Assembly: GCA_023362775.1 (NCBI GenBank)
Contig: JALMGJ010000025.1
Span: 4,605,001-4,669,000 of the forward strand
Reading direction: 5' to 3'
DNA: 64,000 bases
Origin: Charina bottae
Taxonomy: Eukaryota > Chordata > Lepidosauria > Squamata > Charinaidae
The first letter of the stretch is position 1. Every line of letters starts with the position of its first letter. The notes under the pieces are model-generated. The model was not told the origin of the DNA and made no database searches. It worked only from the letters and a program-made list of their open reading frames with translations. Shown here one piece after another: positions 36,574 through 49,966 of this stretch. The position numbers and the translations under genes were made by a program.

Positions 36574-38056
36574 ATATTTTTTTAAAAAAATAATTCACAT
36601 TTCAGGCACAAGGATTACAATCTGGATCAGAACAAGGCAGGTGGCAAAGAGTTAAAACTCCACCATTAGAAACAGTTCCAATTTAAATTGGGTGCCTGAA
36701 GCTTATTTTTGAATAAGAGTAGTCATAGCTGGATGCAATGTATTCAAAATAAAGTGGTTTGGTTCATGTGTTCCTTTTTGCTACTATGGAATTGGTTAAA
36801 TCAAGAATATCCATCACTATTTGTTCACAGAAATAGCCTGCTGACTTCCCCAATGACAGGATATAAAAGAAAAACAAAATTGATCTGTTAAACACATGTT
36901 TTAAATAACAAAAGATAGATCATTAGTTTTTCAATGACAACTCTAGGAGTGTCTTCCCCAAGCATCTGCTGTCCAGATATGTTTGCACTACAAATCCCAG
37001 AAATCTCATCCAGTCATGAACCATGCTGGCACATAATTCTAACTTATCTGAAGGATACTAGGTTAATTAGGACATGTTCATTGGCATTTGTCACCAAGGC
37101 ATGAAAGGGATTTGTTAAAATAAACATAATAAACATTAAAGATTCACGGGAGTTAAATATATTTGAGTTAAAATGAGCTTACATAATGGCTGATAACTAA
37201 ATCATAAAAATGAAACTGAAGTTAAATCCATGAAACTTCTCCTCTCCTGGAGACCACCAAAGTGGAAGCTTGATTAATTTCCTAAAGCACTGAAAATTTC
37301 ATTGTTTGGGATGGATTTTAATTACTAGATTCCTAACCATATGATATGATTTAAACCCAATATTTAATTTTAATGTTAGGGCAATTTTGCATGGAGTATT
37401 AGTCATTTTGGCTCTTGCGATGAATGTGCTAGAATTTTCTTAATTACTTTTTCTTCCTCTGATTTAATGGGGGGAGGGGGTAAATTTTTGAGCCTCCAAA
37501 TATATTCTATGACTTTTCTATCAGACACATGCATCTGAAACATGATGCAGTATTCTCTTTTCTTCTCTCTGTTTACAGTTACATTATTAAGTTTATTCAT
37601 GAGAGTTAATCTATTACAAACACTTGAATCAGACATGCCTGATTTGTTGCTGAGATTAAGATTATTGTATTTTTCACATTTTTCTTTCCCAACTCTTTAT
37701 TGATTCTGATAGCGATTTCTCATATGGTAATAACACAATTTAAAAACAAACAAACAGGTTTAGTACTGAGATCCAGAACCAAACATTTCACATCTGACTC
37801 TTGTGGAAAGAGAAACAGAAAATAATTTTGAATACAAATAGAAGGCGGGCTTGAAACCCTGTGAACTGGATGTGTGGACTACAACAGACTCTCATATTAG
37901 AGTTCATTTTAATAAATGTCCAAATGAAGTACAAAACAGAATGGCCTATAATGGGATACTCACTAGAAAATCATGGAGCCAAGAAGACAAAAGTATACAC
38001 TGTAAGCTTTCAGACAACATCTAAAAAGAATTGAATTTTTAAAAAATAAAAAAACA
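36574..38056. other. No gene recognised
   Basis: Nothing beyond short AAAC and G-rich patches (37470, 37742). Confidence 0.5.
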
Positions 38057-38137
38057 AAGGTTTCCTTTGGCTTAAGTCTGACTCCCAGTGACTTCATGGA
38101 CAGCTCCATATAGTTTTCCTAGCAAAAGTTGAATTAA
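38057..38137 (-). mobile_element. SINE tail fragment
   Basis: AAGTCTGACTCCCAGTGACT, TCATGGACAGC and AGTTTTCCTAGCAAAAG match the tail of the SINE at 31833-32062. Confidence 0.5.
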
Positions 38138-39790
38138 GTAGTTTATAAATTACAGGAAGCCATGACATATAATAGAAAAGAATGACATACTTATTCAGAT
38201 CCCAAAATATCTTGTTATTTCATGTCTACACATGAAATCATGAGCCCCATTAATTATCCTTGATTAAAATGAAATTTTTATACTTTGAACTTCATTTGAT
38301 TAAAAGTTTGAAAAGATCCTTTATCAGCAAAACACAAGCACTCTATTAATACATTCTAACACCCAATCCTAAATATTAGAAGTAGGAAATATTAGTTAAT
38401 TATTCCTACTGCGATAGCTTACATGGAGCTTTAGGTATGCACCTGGGCTCAGAGACTACACAGGGACAGGGAAATAACTAGGGATTTCTAGAACTATGAG
38501 GTAAACTGAGAAGACAAAAATAAATAAATAAAACAGAAGAAAGCAGTGTTAAACCACTTCTAGACTACTGCCACCATAAGTCAAGCATGATTCAAAGAAG
38601 ATTTAACCTTTACCTTCAAATACTGTAGCCCTGGAAGCTGGCAGTATCCTCAACATTGGTTCTTTAAAATAAAATGTTCTTTTTAAAGCAAGAAATGTTT
38701 ACCTTCCTGAAGCCACGTCAGGCTTTAAATTGATATGCTGGAGTCTAAAAAAAAATAAAAGCAGCTTCCTTAAATGAGTGTTTCCTTTGCAAACACTCTT
38801 TAGTGTTGCACTATACCTAGTCAGGGTCAAGGAACATCAAGGCCCTGTTGACTAGCATACAGAAGAACAAAATGACAAGTGTGCCTATGTGCTATTTTAC
38901 CTAATAGAAAAAGTGATAAGAGAGAAAGAGCCATTCTCTCTCCCTTTTCAGTGACCTTCCTCTTGCTAAAGGAAGCTTCAATGATTTAGGACCTATCATG
39001 AGAAGCATAGAGGGGTTTAAGGAAGTGATCAGTGGGTCAAGAGAATTCAAATAATTGGTGGTCCATTCTATAGTCTCAGAATTCATCTTCATAACATAAT
39101 CTTATATAGATTTAATAACCTTTTCCTATAAAATTGAGTATTAATTAGTTGAATGAGTTAATGAATATGAAATACAATTAAGAATCACCTCTCATTTGGG
39201 AGAAGAAAAAAATCAATCCTATGCTTTCTTTGGACACATGGACCTTTTGTTATTCAAAATAAGTTGTATTTTCATTCTACCTGTATTTCTAAATACACAT
39301 GCTATCCTGATTATGCAGCCAACTCCTTAGCCCAATAGCTTAGTTTAAGAAAGTTATATGCTCATCACTACATAAACAGAATTATTTTTGATTAAAATGA
39401 TGCTTTCAACATCTGATAGGACATAGCAACAGAAACATTCCATTGTGACCCTTTAAAACTCAGTGCTGGTGACTGACAAAAAAAAAGTGATTCTATGTTC
39501 CACATGTCCACATGGAAGAATATAGCAAGACGTTGTTCATGAAATTAACTTATTTTGGGATCAGCATATTCAAAATTCAAGGAATTTTCATTAGGGAAAA
39601 AGAGTGAAGATTTCTGGACAGATAACTCAAACATGAAACTTGCATTCTTGTATTGCTGCTTTAGCTACAGTCTACACCCATGTATTCACACTTACTTGGA
39701 ACTTAGAAATAAGGTTTCTAAAAATTTAATTTTTCACTCAGATTGATGGTACCTTCCATTAAATAGTCAATGTGAAGTATTTATTTATGT
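38138..39790. other. No gene recognised
   Basis: Ordinary intron-like sequence. Confidence 0.5.
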
Positions 39791-39804
39791 GTGTAAATAC
39801 AATG

Positions 39805-39835
39805 TGTGTGTTTGTTTGTTTGTTTGTTTGTTTGT

Positions 39836-39870
<35 letters not shown>

Positions 39871-39872
39871 TA
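39805..39872. repeat. (TTTG)n(TTTA)n microsatellite
   Basis: Six or so TTTG units followed by TTTA units. It may be the tail of an old minus-strand retroelement. Confidence 0.9.
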
Positions 39873-39930
39873 CAAGTTTAGATCTAGATCCTGCCTTTCA
39901 CAAACAAAAAAGGCCCTTTTCATCTACACA

Positions 39931-40541
39931 AGCAGGACCAGTTCTAGGCTAAGGCTGAGTAGGCACCGGCCTAGGGGCGCCAAATTTTAGGTGGTGCCAA
40001 AATTGAAAAGACTTCCGAAAAACACAAAAAAAAAAGCAAAAAGAAGTAACAGCACACTCTGCAGGCCAGCGTGCCCACTCAAGGGTTAAATATAATTTTG
40101 CAGAATTGTTGCCACATGAAAACAATGAGTGCCGATGTAATTAAAATTACTTACTATGTACTGTAAATAGGATGGAAATGTCCGAGAAAAGAAAAAAAAA
40201 ATTGTCCAGGGCTGAAAATCATAAGTGTAAAGCTCAAAAACCTGAAGAAAAAAAAAGAAACAAGAGGGCACCTTTTTGAAATTTGTAACAAAATTGGAAG
40301 ATTGGAAGATAAGGAGAGTACAACACCTCCACCAACACAAGCAGGACAAGCCATAAACAGAGAGCAAGTCCCACTCCCTTTTCGCACTGAAGATGTTGCC
40401 TAGCCTGGCAATGAAATGTCTGCAAGAAAACAACAAGGCTCAGAGAGCACCAAGGACTCCACATTGGAAGATGAGCCAAACCATAAGGGGTGTCAGTATA
40501 TGACTTTGCCTAGGGTGCCAAAATGTCTAGAGCCGGCCCTG
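39931..40541. mobile_element. hAT-like non-autonomous DNA transposon
   Basis: Ends CAGGACCAGTTCTAG and CTAGAGCCGGCCCTG are 15-bp imperfect inverted repeats of the hAT style. Subterminal GGGGCGCCAAATTTTAGG on the left mirrors CCTAGGGTGCCAAAATG on the right. The interior encodes only fragments (lysine-rich, then TRGHLFEICNKIG). A clear 8-bp target duplication was not found. Confidence 0.65.
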
Positions 40542-40595
40542 AATACATGACTTTTAAACTAGCTTATGATTGCTGCTGGCAACAGAAGGCAAGAG

Positions 40596-42003
<1,408 letters not shown>

Positions 42004-42291
42004 AGGGCCAAACCAGGACATACTGCTAACAGTGGCAGAAGACACAGTTACACTCCCATCTGCCTATATTCAAAAATCAATTGTGCTGGTAGTTTTATCT
42101 TATTTCAGCATTGAAACCTGAGGGCGGTGGGTTAGTTTAACAAATACAGGACAGGCTATGCTCCATGCCGTTTCCTCCAAGGAAAGGGAATGTGGGTAGG
42201 GGACAATGGCAATGAGGGGGGTGCCTCCTAGCTCGGCTGCCTGGGACAGCTGCCTCACTTTGGGTCATGGTAGGGCTGGCCCCGCACTTAC
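42004..42291. mobile_element. Possible hAT-type MITE
   Basis: Left CAGGGCCAAACCAGGACAT and right ATGGTAGGGCTGGCCCCG look like degraded inverted ends of the CAGGGCC type. Weak support. Confidence 0.35.
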
Positions 42292-42488
42292 ATACATTAT
42301 AGCAAAAGAGAATTCACTTACTGATTAATCTTACTGTAAACAAGAAATAAATGTGGCATGAAAACAATTTGAGTAAAGAAAGGAACTCTTGATTTAGGAA
42401 TGAGCAGAGGGAAATAAAATGTGAAGTAAGTAGTTTTGAGAATAGTAGAAATGTTGCACTTCATATGCTCAACTCCCTTTTTTACAGT

Positions 42489-42558
42489 GTGTGTGTGTGT
42501 AGTCTCTCTCTGTGTGTGTGTGTGTGTATGTGTGTGTGTGTGTATGTGTGTATGTATG

Positions 42559-42593
<35 letters not shown>

Positions 42594-42624
42594 GTGTATG
42601 TGTGTGTATATATATATATATATA
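42489..42624. repeat. (TG)n(TATG)n(TA)n microsatellite at the R4 3' end
   Basis: Long TG/TATG tract ending in about nine TA units that touch the 3' end of the R4-type LINE. Confidence 0.9.
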
Positions 42625-42668
42625 AATAAAATTCCCTTCTCACCCCTATGGGTGGTATGTGTCGTCTT

Positions 42669-44730
42669 CTTTTTTTTTTTTTAATAGATTTTATTAGATT
42701 TTAAATATACAAAGCTAAAAGTTAAGAAAGAAACGGAAATAGAAATACAAATTAAAAGAAAAAGAAAAGAAAAGTGCTGTAAAGGAAAAAAAAAGAAAGA
42801 AAAAGTCAAACAAAGAAATTGGATAACCTCCGATCCATCTATGGTCATAAAAATAATATAGATAGTTTGTTTTTACATGCTGGCTATTCATATAACATTC
42901 ATATATTTTTTCTTGTCTATTATATACTATTTATATATAATCTAATCGTCAAAACCCCATGTTAGTTTTACTCCTCCTGCTTTTTGCAAATAGTCCATCA
43001 AAGGTTTCCACTCTTTAAGAAAGTAACAATTTGAATTGTCTTTTAATAAGCAAGTCAATTTATCGTTTTCTGCCATCTCTAATAATTTCAACATCCATTC
43101 TTGTATTGTTGGTACACTTTGGTTTTTCCAGTTTTGTGCATATAAAAGTCTTTCTGCTGTGATCATGTATTGTATTATTCTAAAAAAATGTTTTTCTATT
43201 TGTACATCCCAAATTCCAAGTAAAAAAAATTCTGGTTTAAATGGTATTCGTATCTGTAGTATATTTTGCATCAATGAATGTATCTCAGTCCAAAATTCTT
43301 TTGCAATATTGCAAGTCCACCACATATGGTAAAAAGACCCTTCTTGTTTTATACATTTCCAACATAAGTTGGAGGTGTTCCCATACATTTCTGAGAGTTT
43401 TTGTGGGGTCATATACCAACGATACATCATCTTATAGAAGTTTTCTTTTAGGTTGTAACATAAGGTAAATTTTAATCCTTTAGTCCACATATCTTCCCAT
43501 TGATGTAGTTGTATATTGTGGCCAATATTTTTCGCCCATTGAATCATACAATCTTTAACTTGTTCCTCTACCATTTCTCCTTTTAACAATAATTTATACA
43601 TTTTAGCAATTAAGCGTTCATCATTTTCACATAATTGTATTTCAAATTCTGATTTAGTTTGTTCAAATTCTAAATTTTTTTTGTCTAGTTTAAATTTCTC
43701 TATGAGTTGCATATAGGAGAGCCATTGAAAAGTATATCCTTCTTGAGCAAGTTCTTCTTTTGATTTTATCACATAGTGTCCTTGTTCTTTTTTTAAAAAG
43801 TCCTTATATGTCAACCACTTATCTTTATTTCTTACTTCTGTTCTATAAAAAGCTTCTTGCGTGGAAATCCATAGAGGTCTCTTATAACATAAAGTTGATT
43901 TATATTTATTCCAAATTCTCAACAAGGATCTTCTAATATAGTGATTTTTAAAGTCCACATTAATTTTAGCCTTATCATACCACAGATATCCATGCCATCC
44001 AAATCTCAATTCATGACCTTCCAGATTTAATAATTTTTCATTTCTCAAAACAATCCATTCCTTAAGCCATACCAAACCACAAGCTGCATGGTATAGTTTC
44101 AAGTTCGGGAGTCCTAAACCACCTCTTTCTTTTGAATCTTGCAAGACTTTATATTTTATTCTTGGTTTTTTCCCTTGCCAGATGAATTTAGAAATGTCTT
44201 TCTGCCACTGTTTAAATGGTTCCTCTGATGTCAATATAGGTATTGTTTGAAAGAGATATAGAATTCTTGGTAATATATTCGTTTTAATCGCTGATATTCT
44301 CCCCAATAATGATAGTTGTAGTTTTCCCCAACGATCTAAGTCTTTTTTAATATCAATCCAAAGTGGGATATAATTATTTTGAAATAATTTGACATTTTTC
44401 GATGTTAAATAAACTCCCAAATATTTTACTTTTTTCTCCAAAGAAAATCCTGTAATTTCTCTCAATTTCTCTTGTTGGTGATAGTTCATATTCTTAGTCA
44501 AAACTTTTGTTTTCTGTAAGTTAATTTTGAACCCTGCTAACGACCCAAAGTCCTTCAATTTCTGCATCAGTAATTCAATTCCATCCAGTGGATTCTCTAA
44601 TGTAATGACTAGGTCGTCTGCAAAGGCTCTTAATTTGTAAACTTCCTTTTTAACTCTAATACCATGAATACCATCATCCTGTCTGATATCTCTAAGTAGA
44701 ACTTCTAAGACCAATATAAACAAAATATGT
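42669..44730 (-). mobile_element. 5'-truncated L1 insertion
   Basis: About 2.06 kb. A poly(A) tail appears as a T-run at 42669-42682 on the plus strand. The 5' truncation lies near 44725. Flanks GTATGTGTCGTCTTCT (left) and ATATGTGTCTTCTTC (right) look like the target duplication, with the left copy carrying extra bases. The right flank leads directly into R4 3' UTR and the left flank continues it, so L1 inserted into R4. Confidence 0.85.
42942..44723 (-). pseudogene. L1 ORF2 C-terminal two-thirds of RT to Cys-rich end
   Basis: An uninterrupted frame of about 590 codons. It starts inside RT (LFILVLEVLLRDI), carries the catalytic FADDLVIT box, AGFKINLQKTKVL, KYLGVYLT and WGKLQLSLLGRISAIKTNIL, then the C-terminal Cys-rich motif CWKCIKQEGSFYHMWWTC. 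It stops after GGVKLTWGFDD. The endonuclease and first RT motifs are missing through 5' truncation. The intact remainder suggests a fairly recent event. The start Met seen in the longest frame belongs to the R4 flank. Confidence 0.9.
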
Positions 44731-44749
44731 GTCTTCTTCAACCTCGGGT

Positions 44750-45364
44750 CCTCTACCAGAGGCCTGAGAGTTTGAGGGTTCTGCGCAGTATCTTAGCTGT
44801 TCCTAGCACTGCACTCTTCTGGACAGAAATCTCTGATGTTGCTCCTGGGATCTTTTGGAGCCACTCTCCCAGCTTAGGAGTCACAGCCCTGAGTGCTCCT
44901 ACCACTGGGACCACTTTGGCCTTCACCTTCCACTTCCTCTCTAGTTCCTCCTTCAGACCCTGGTACTTCTCCAGCTTCTCATACTCCTTCTTCCTGATGT
45001 TGCTGTCACTTGGCACTGCTACATCTATTACCACCGCCGTCTTCTGGTCCTTGTCTACTACCATGATGTCTGGTTGATTGGCCAGTACCTGCCTGTCTGT
45101 CTGGATCTGGAAGTCCCACAGGATTTTAGCCCTGTCATTCTCCACAACCTTCTGTGGAATCTCCCATCTGCACTTTGGAGGGTCGAGCCCATACATTGTA
45201 CAGAAGTTCCTGTACACAATGCCAGCTACTTGGTTGTGTCGTTCAGTATATGCTGTTCCTGCCTGCATCTTACACCCTGCCACTATGTGTGGGACTGTCT
45301 CGGAGGCCTCTCTGCACAGTCTGCACCTTGGGTCCTGTCTAGTGTGGTAGACCCCTGCTTTCAT
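44750..45364 (-). pseudogene. R4-type LINE restriction-like endonuclease domain
   Basis: An open 203-codon frame. It starts KAGVYHTRQDPRCRLCREA with a CCHC finger (CRLC...H...C, CX2CX8HX4C). Next come AYTERHNQVAGIVYRN and the endonuclease core ANQPDIMVVDKDQKTAVVID, with the PD...D spacing of restriction-like nucleases. It ends KILRRTLKLSGLW and TAG at 44750-44752. This domain nicks the target to prime reverse transcription. No inactivating change is obvious in this part. Confidence 0.85.
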
Positions 45365-45552
45365 GTATCTGGTGCTTAGTGCCTTTTCTTATGCTGCTAT
45401 GATCAGTGCCTCAGTGCTGTCTTTTACCAGCCCTTTTCAGCTACTGGTAGGATTTCCCAATGTCAGCCACCTCAGCTATCTGTCGATGGTACATCCCATG
45501 CAGGGCCTTGTCTTGCCATGGCACTTCCTCTGCTTGATCTTTAGGTGCCATC

Positions 45553-46256
45553 TTACTGATGTACTCCTGGATACTCCTGGATGCTCTGGGTCTCATCCAG
45601 GACAGCGTCTTTGACACTCACCAGACCCCGCCTACACTCTTTCCGCCTGGTGTACAGTCTCTGGGTGTTGGAGTTGGGGTGAAAGCCTCTGTACATTGTG
45701 AGGAGCTTCCAGGTCTTCACATCAGCAGCCTCCATGTCCTCCTTTGGCCAGCTCACTATACCGGCAGGGTATCTGATGACTGGCAGGGCATACATGTTGA
45801 TGGCGTGGATCTTGTTCTTCCCATTGAGCTGGCTCTTCAGGACCTGTCTTTTCCTTTGGTGGTACTTGGATGTTGCTGTCTTCCTTGCCTCCTCATTGTG
45901 GTTCCCATGTGACTGTGGGATACCAAGGTACTTGTAGCTGGTCTGTATGTCTGCTATGGGGCCTCCTGGTAGTTCCACCCCATCAGTCTTAACTACCTTC
46001 CCTCTCTTTACTACCATCCGGCCACACTTCTCTAGTCCGAATGACATCCCAATGTCCTCACTGTAGATCCGTGTCAGGTGGATCAGTGAGTCGATGTCTT
46101 GTTCACTCTTAGCATACAGCTTGATATTATCCATGTAGAGGAGGTGGCTGATGGTAGTTCCCCTCTTGAACTTGTATCCATATCCAGTACTTGTGATAAT
46201 CTGGCTGAGGGGGTTCAAGCCCATGCAGAACAGCAGTGGGGACAGTGCATCACCTT
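45553..46256 (-). pseudogene. R4-type LINE reverse transcriptase, C-terminal part
   Basis: The frame resumes after the solo LTR with YQGDALSPLLFCMGLNPL. The catalytic box reads LLYMDNIKLYAKS: the second aspartate of the usual YMDD is Asn, which would kill the enzyme. It then reads MSFGLEKCGRMVVKRGKVV, YKYLGIPQ and NGKNKIHAINMYALPVIRYP. The frame breaks near 45553 after LDETQSIQEY. Confidence 0.8.
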
Positions 46257-46261
46257 GGTAT

Positions 46262-46620
46262 TGTTGGTGTATTATTGTTTTGAGGAGTAAGTCACAGCAA
46301 TATAGTCTTATTAGGTAAACACCTGCAAACTTTAAAAGGTCAGGCAGCACATGATTCAGGCTGAAGAGTATAAAAGAGCCTTCCTGCTCACTGCTTCTCT
46401 CTGTTTCTGTTTCTGTTTACTCCTGTTTGTCTGTTTCTACTATCTGGTATATGGAATTGTAATACTTCCAGGGATCTGGAAGAGGACTGTAAATATCTGT
46501 TTGTATGAGTAACAAATATAACTGCGACTAAGTTACTAAAATGACTGGCATCATTAATTGGTCTCTGGTGCTTATCGTTTTCTGATACTCTGCATGTGCA
46601 AGAAAACACACTCTCCAACA
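46262..46620 (+). mobile_element. Solo LTR, family B, 359 bp, inside R4
   Basis: Starts TGTTGGTGTATTATTG and ends ACTCTCCAACA, with terminal TGTTGG/CCAACA inverted. A TATA box TATAAAAG lies at 46369-46376. Flanks are GGTAT (46257-46261) and GGCAT (46621-46625), a 5-bp duplication with one change. Removing it joins ...IKCGI to YQGDALSP of R4 RT. TGTTGG...CCAACA ends are typical of Ty1/copia LTRs, so a copia source is likely. Confidence 0.85.
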
Positions 46621-46625
46621 GGCAT

Positions 46626-47480
46626 ATGCCGCACTTGATGGCCACTTGTGCAAGCTGCCTTGAGTTGACTTCCAGTGTTGTCTACCACAGTTCTTTGGTG
46701 AACAGGGCATTTATCTCCTTGGCCTCTGCTTCTCTAGTGTATCTCCTTAGCCTGGTAGCCAGTGCTGTGAGCCTTTGTTTAGCAGTCTCTAGGGCTTCAG
46801 ATGGAGTCAGGCCCTTGTATTTTTAGCCTCCAACCTCAAGTTCCAGGGGGGATATGTACTGCTGTTCTTCTTCATGTAGCCAAGCATCTCCAGGATTACA
46901 GCTGCTGTAGCATATACTAGTTCATTGGTTTGAGTTATAGTGGTAGTAGGGATTGTCGTGAGGGCTCTGTTGGCATCTTCTAGAATACTATCTGATGGTA
47001 CTCCTCCAACGAGCCTTGGTAATCGGTCTCGAGAGTTGACTGTAGCTCGTTTATCCATGAACTTTTGCCTCATATCAGTTGCTGTGCTCTGAATGGAGGG
47101 GGTGGCAATGATGGCCCAGCTTCAGGTGCTGGCTGCACCTCCAGTTGTTCTTCTGGGTCTTCTTGAGTCTGGGATATAATGTGTAATTGGTCTATCTCAA
47201 GTTGTGAGAGCAGCTTCGTCTTCACTATGTTGAAGTGTTGGGTAACTAGCTGTTTCTCAGTTAGTGTGGATGCAGGTCTTCTGTCCATCCATAATTCCCT
47301 CATACGTTTCATATATCCCCTCTCATTAGGTCTACTGTTGTAGTAGCATTCCATCAATTCCAGGTTCTCTTGTCTCATCTATGTATGGTTTGTTCCAGTA
47401 GCCCACTTATTGTCAGATTGCCCTGGTTCCCCAACATCTGAGGCGGACCTAGTTAATCCAGGCGACGTCTGAGCCGGCAT
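46626..47480 (-). pseudogene. R4-type LINE protein, N-terminal part
   Basis: ATG at 47478-47480 opens a frame (MPAQTSPGLTRSASDVGEPG...) that meets TAG at 47379-47381 directly before MRQENLELMECYYNSRPNER. That frame ends at 47070, where a frameshift leads into MRQKFMDKRATVNSRDRLPR and VGGVPSDSILEDANRALTTI. Further on, EINALFTKELW meets TAG and continues TTLEVNSRQLAQVAIKCGI to the LTR border. The join at FTKE|LW lacks roughly 200 residues compared with relatives I recall, including the first RT motifs. Confidence 0.75.
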
Positions 47481-47564
47481 GACTCTCTTAGTTTGTGTTA
47501 CTCTCATATTTGAAGTAGGCAGGTGAAGCATTAGGGGGTCTTTGCCCAAGGACCTCTACTGGTA

Positions 47565-47642
47565 AGGTAGGTACCAGCTGGGATTTGAACCCCAGTCTCC
47601 TGCTCCAAAGGCAGTGCTCTAACCATTATGCTATCCAGCCGC
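47565..47642 (-). promoter_or_regulatory. tRNA-like 5' end of the R4-type LINE (Pol III boxes)
   Basis: On the minus strand TGGATAGCATAATGGTTAGA resembles a D arm with the A box, and GGGGTTCAAATCCCAGC is a T arm with a perfect B box (GGTTCAAATCC). The T stem CTGGG/CCCAG pairs, and an anticodon-like loop CTTTGGA sits between. The acceptor ends do not pair, so this is not a working tRNA gene. It lies about 90 bases upstream of the element's ATG and starts at the element border. Confidence 0.7.
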
Positions 47643-47652
47643 TATATATATA

Positions 47653-48637
47653 ACTAAAACTACCATGAAAACTTCCCTAGATTAAGGCTCTTTATGTGTG
47701 AGTCCTGAAGTCATATCTTCTTACCCACTGACTGAACACTAACCCATGAAAGCAACAAAAAACAGGGCATAATTAGCACAAATATTTCAACATTATACTT
47801 CATGAACATATTTTAAGGGATCAACAACATGCAGAAATGAAGCAATAAGAGGTTCCCCCAGTTTGATTACACCCAGCAACCATCCAATGGGAGTTTTATA
47901 TTGACAGAAGGACTGGAAAACAAATGTTCTAGCTCCACTGCTAGGAACAGGCCATTGAGATAATGGAATTTAATGATTCTGCACAGACAAGATCAATGGA
48001 AGCTCTGGAGCATCTATAACAGAAATCAGTGGAATAATTCTGGTTCACATAAAGACATCATACTGTATGTTGGATGCATTTGCATAACTTCACTGGACCA
48101 GAGTGCCTATTTCTTAATTTAGAAAAATAGATGCATATAAAATGAAAATCCAAGGAAGAAACTCTGATCTCCTTGTTTTATTGTGACACTAAGGCAGTAA
48201 TTTACTCAGTTTCAGTACCTAGTTATGTTTTGAAATCTATTATTCCCTGATTCACCTATTTCCAGGACTCAAGCAAGTTAAAAACTGCTATTACTGCCAA
48301 TCAGTATTGTTAATTAATGGAAATTCAAAAGAGATAGGAGGAATTAGGATGGAAATCCTACCGTTTTATCAATCTAATTACAAAGTACCTGGATCTTAAA
48401 ACCATGTTATGCCCGATTGTGCACATTTCCACTACACTTGACCTGCAAGTGAAATTCTTAATAGATTTAGTTAAGCATTCTAAAATACACCATACAGAAT
48501 AGGTGGGACCATGCTTGCTGTCCCCACTATCACTTGCTTTGCCACACACAGGCTTCTCACTGTCCTATGTTTTAGCAATTTTTGTGATCAGGTTCAAAAT
48601 CATGAGGAAAATATGCAAACTCCTGTCATCAGAACTA
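47653..48637. other. No gene recognised
   Basis: Ordinary non-coding sequence. Confidence 0.5.
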
Positions 48638-48905
48638 CAGTAAAACCTTGGTTTAACAGACCCTGATTTCATAGATGCAAGGTACAATGTACAATTTTTT
48701 TGTTCAGAGTCCACCCACATTTAATGGACTGCTATGTGCTAATAGACTAATATCTGTCCATTAAATCAAGGTTTTATTGCAAACAATACAATTTGCATCA
48801 ATTAAATAATTGCACATAAATTCAGATTTAACAGACATTTGGATTTAATGGACATGCTCTTTCTTCCTCCCTAAATGATCCATTAAATCAAGATTGAACT
48901 ATCAA
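48638..48905. mobile_element. Tc1/mariner-pogo-like MITE
   Basis: AGTAAAACCTTGGTTTAACA at the left recurs inverted as TTAAATCAAGGTTTTATTG near 48763-48781 and again as CATTAAATCAAGATTGAACT near 48881-48900. Inner GATTTAACAGACATTTGG repeats the motif. It is probably one element with subterminal repeats or two nested copies. Confidence 0.6.
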
Positions 48906-49424
48906 TGTATGGACTGTGCAAAGACAGGGACTAATAAAAAAATATGAAAAGCCTTGGGCCACTTTCCCAGCTTCATTTGCTGTTACTAATGTGATGTAGA
49001 GAGATTTTGTCCTTAATTTCATTAAGAATTCTTGTGTGTTTTATTTGAATATCTATTTCTTTTTAATATTGTACCCAATACGTGGCAGCATATATAAAAT
49101 AAACTTTATTGTATTGCAAAACAGCAAAACTCAAGGTTTAAAGGGAGGAAATTGTCTCTAAAAAGCTGCCAAATTTCTTCAGTTTTCTGTTAACAAGTGT
49201 ACAGAAATCATACTATTATGAAAAGATAAGGGGCACAGTCAATATGAGGCAGACACGAAGCTTTATAGTGCACGAAATTGATGCTAAATTGATGCTGACT
49301 TTTTTCTGTATAGATAACAGATTAGCAATTAAGAATAAAAAAGAAGGAAGAGTTTGTGACTTTTGACAATTATTGTTGAAGAGGAGAAAAATAACAATTG
49401 CCAAAAAAATCACAAGGTGTGACA
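48906..49424. other. GRIK2 intron downstream of the exon
   Basis: Gene-downstream intron on the minus strand. I looked here for a stretch complementary to the exon (an editing complementary sequence) and saw none. Confidence 0.5.
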
Positions 49425-49780
<356 letters not shown>

Positions 49781-49848
49781 TTAAACAAGACTTTACATTT
49801 GGAAATCTCTGACTTGGTACCAAGTAAGCTGAAATTTAAAACCCTGCT

Positions 49849-49966
49849 ATTATTCCTATTATTATTCCTATTATTATTATTATTATTATTATTATTCCTC
49901 CTCCTCCTCCTCCTCCTCCTCCTCCTCCTCCTCCTCCTCCTCCTCCTCCTCCTCCTCCTCCTCCTC
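49849..49966. repeat. (ATT)n then (CCT)n microsatellite
   Basis: ATT units are followed directly by about 24 CCT units. The tract lies in the presumed GRIK2 intron, roughly 200-310 bases upstream of the exon in gene orientation. A glycine/isoleucine open frame over it is spurious. Confidence 0.95.

Larger units (their letters stand above)
42622..47642 (-). mobile_element. R4/Dong-type LINE with two nested insertions
   Basis: A non-LTR retrotransposon of the kind that uses a C-terminal restriction-like endonuclease. Read on the minus strand it starts at 47642 with a tRNA-like sequence and has an ATG at 47478-47480. It runs through N-terminal, RT and endonuclease parts and ends near 42622 with ATTTTATTTATATATA. 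(TA)n lies on both sides (about 42607-42624 and 47643-47652), which fits insertion into a TA microsatellite. An L1 interrupts its 3' UTR and a solo LTR interrupts its RT. An internal deletion removes RT motifs before block LWKTTLE. It is inactive. Confidence 0.85.

Noticed and set aside
47565..47642. A functional tRNA gene
   Set aside because: D and T arms are good but the acceptor strands do not pair and no terminator T-run follows. It is at the LINE border.
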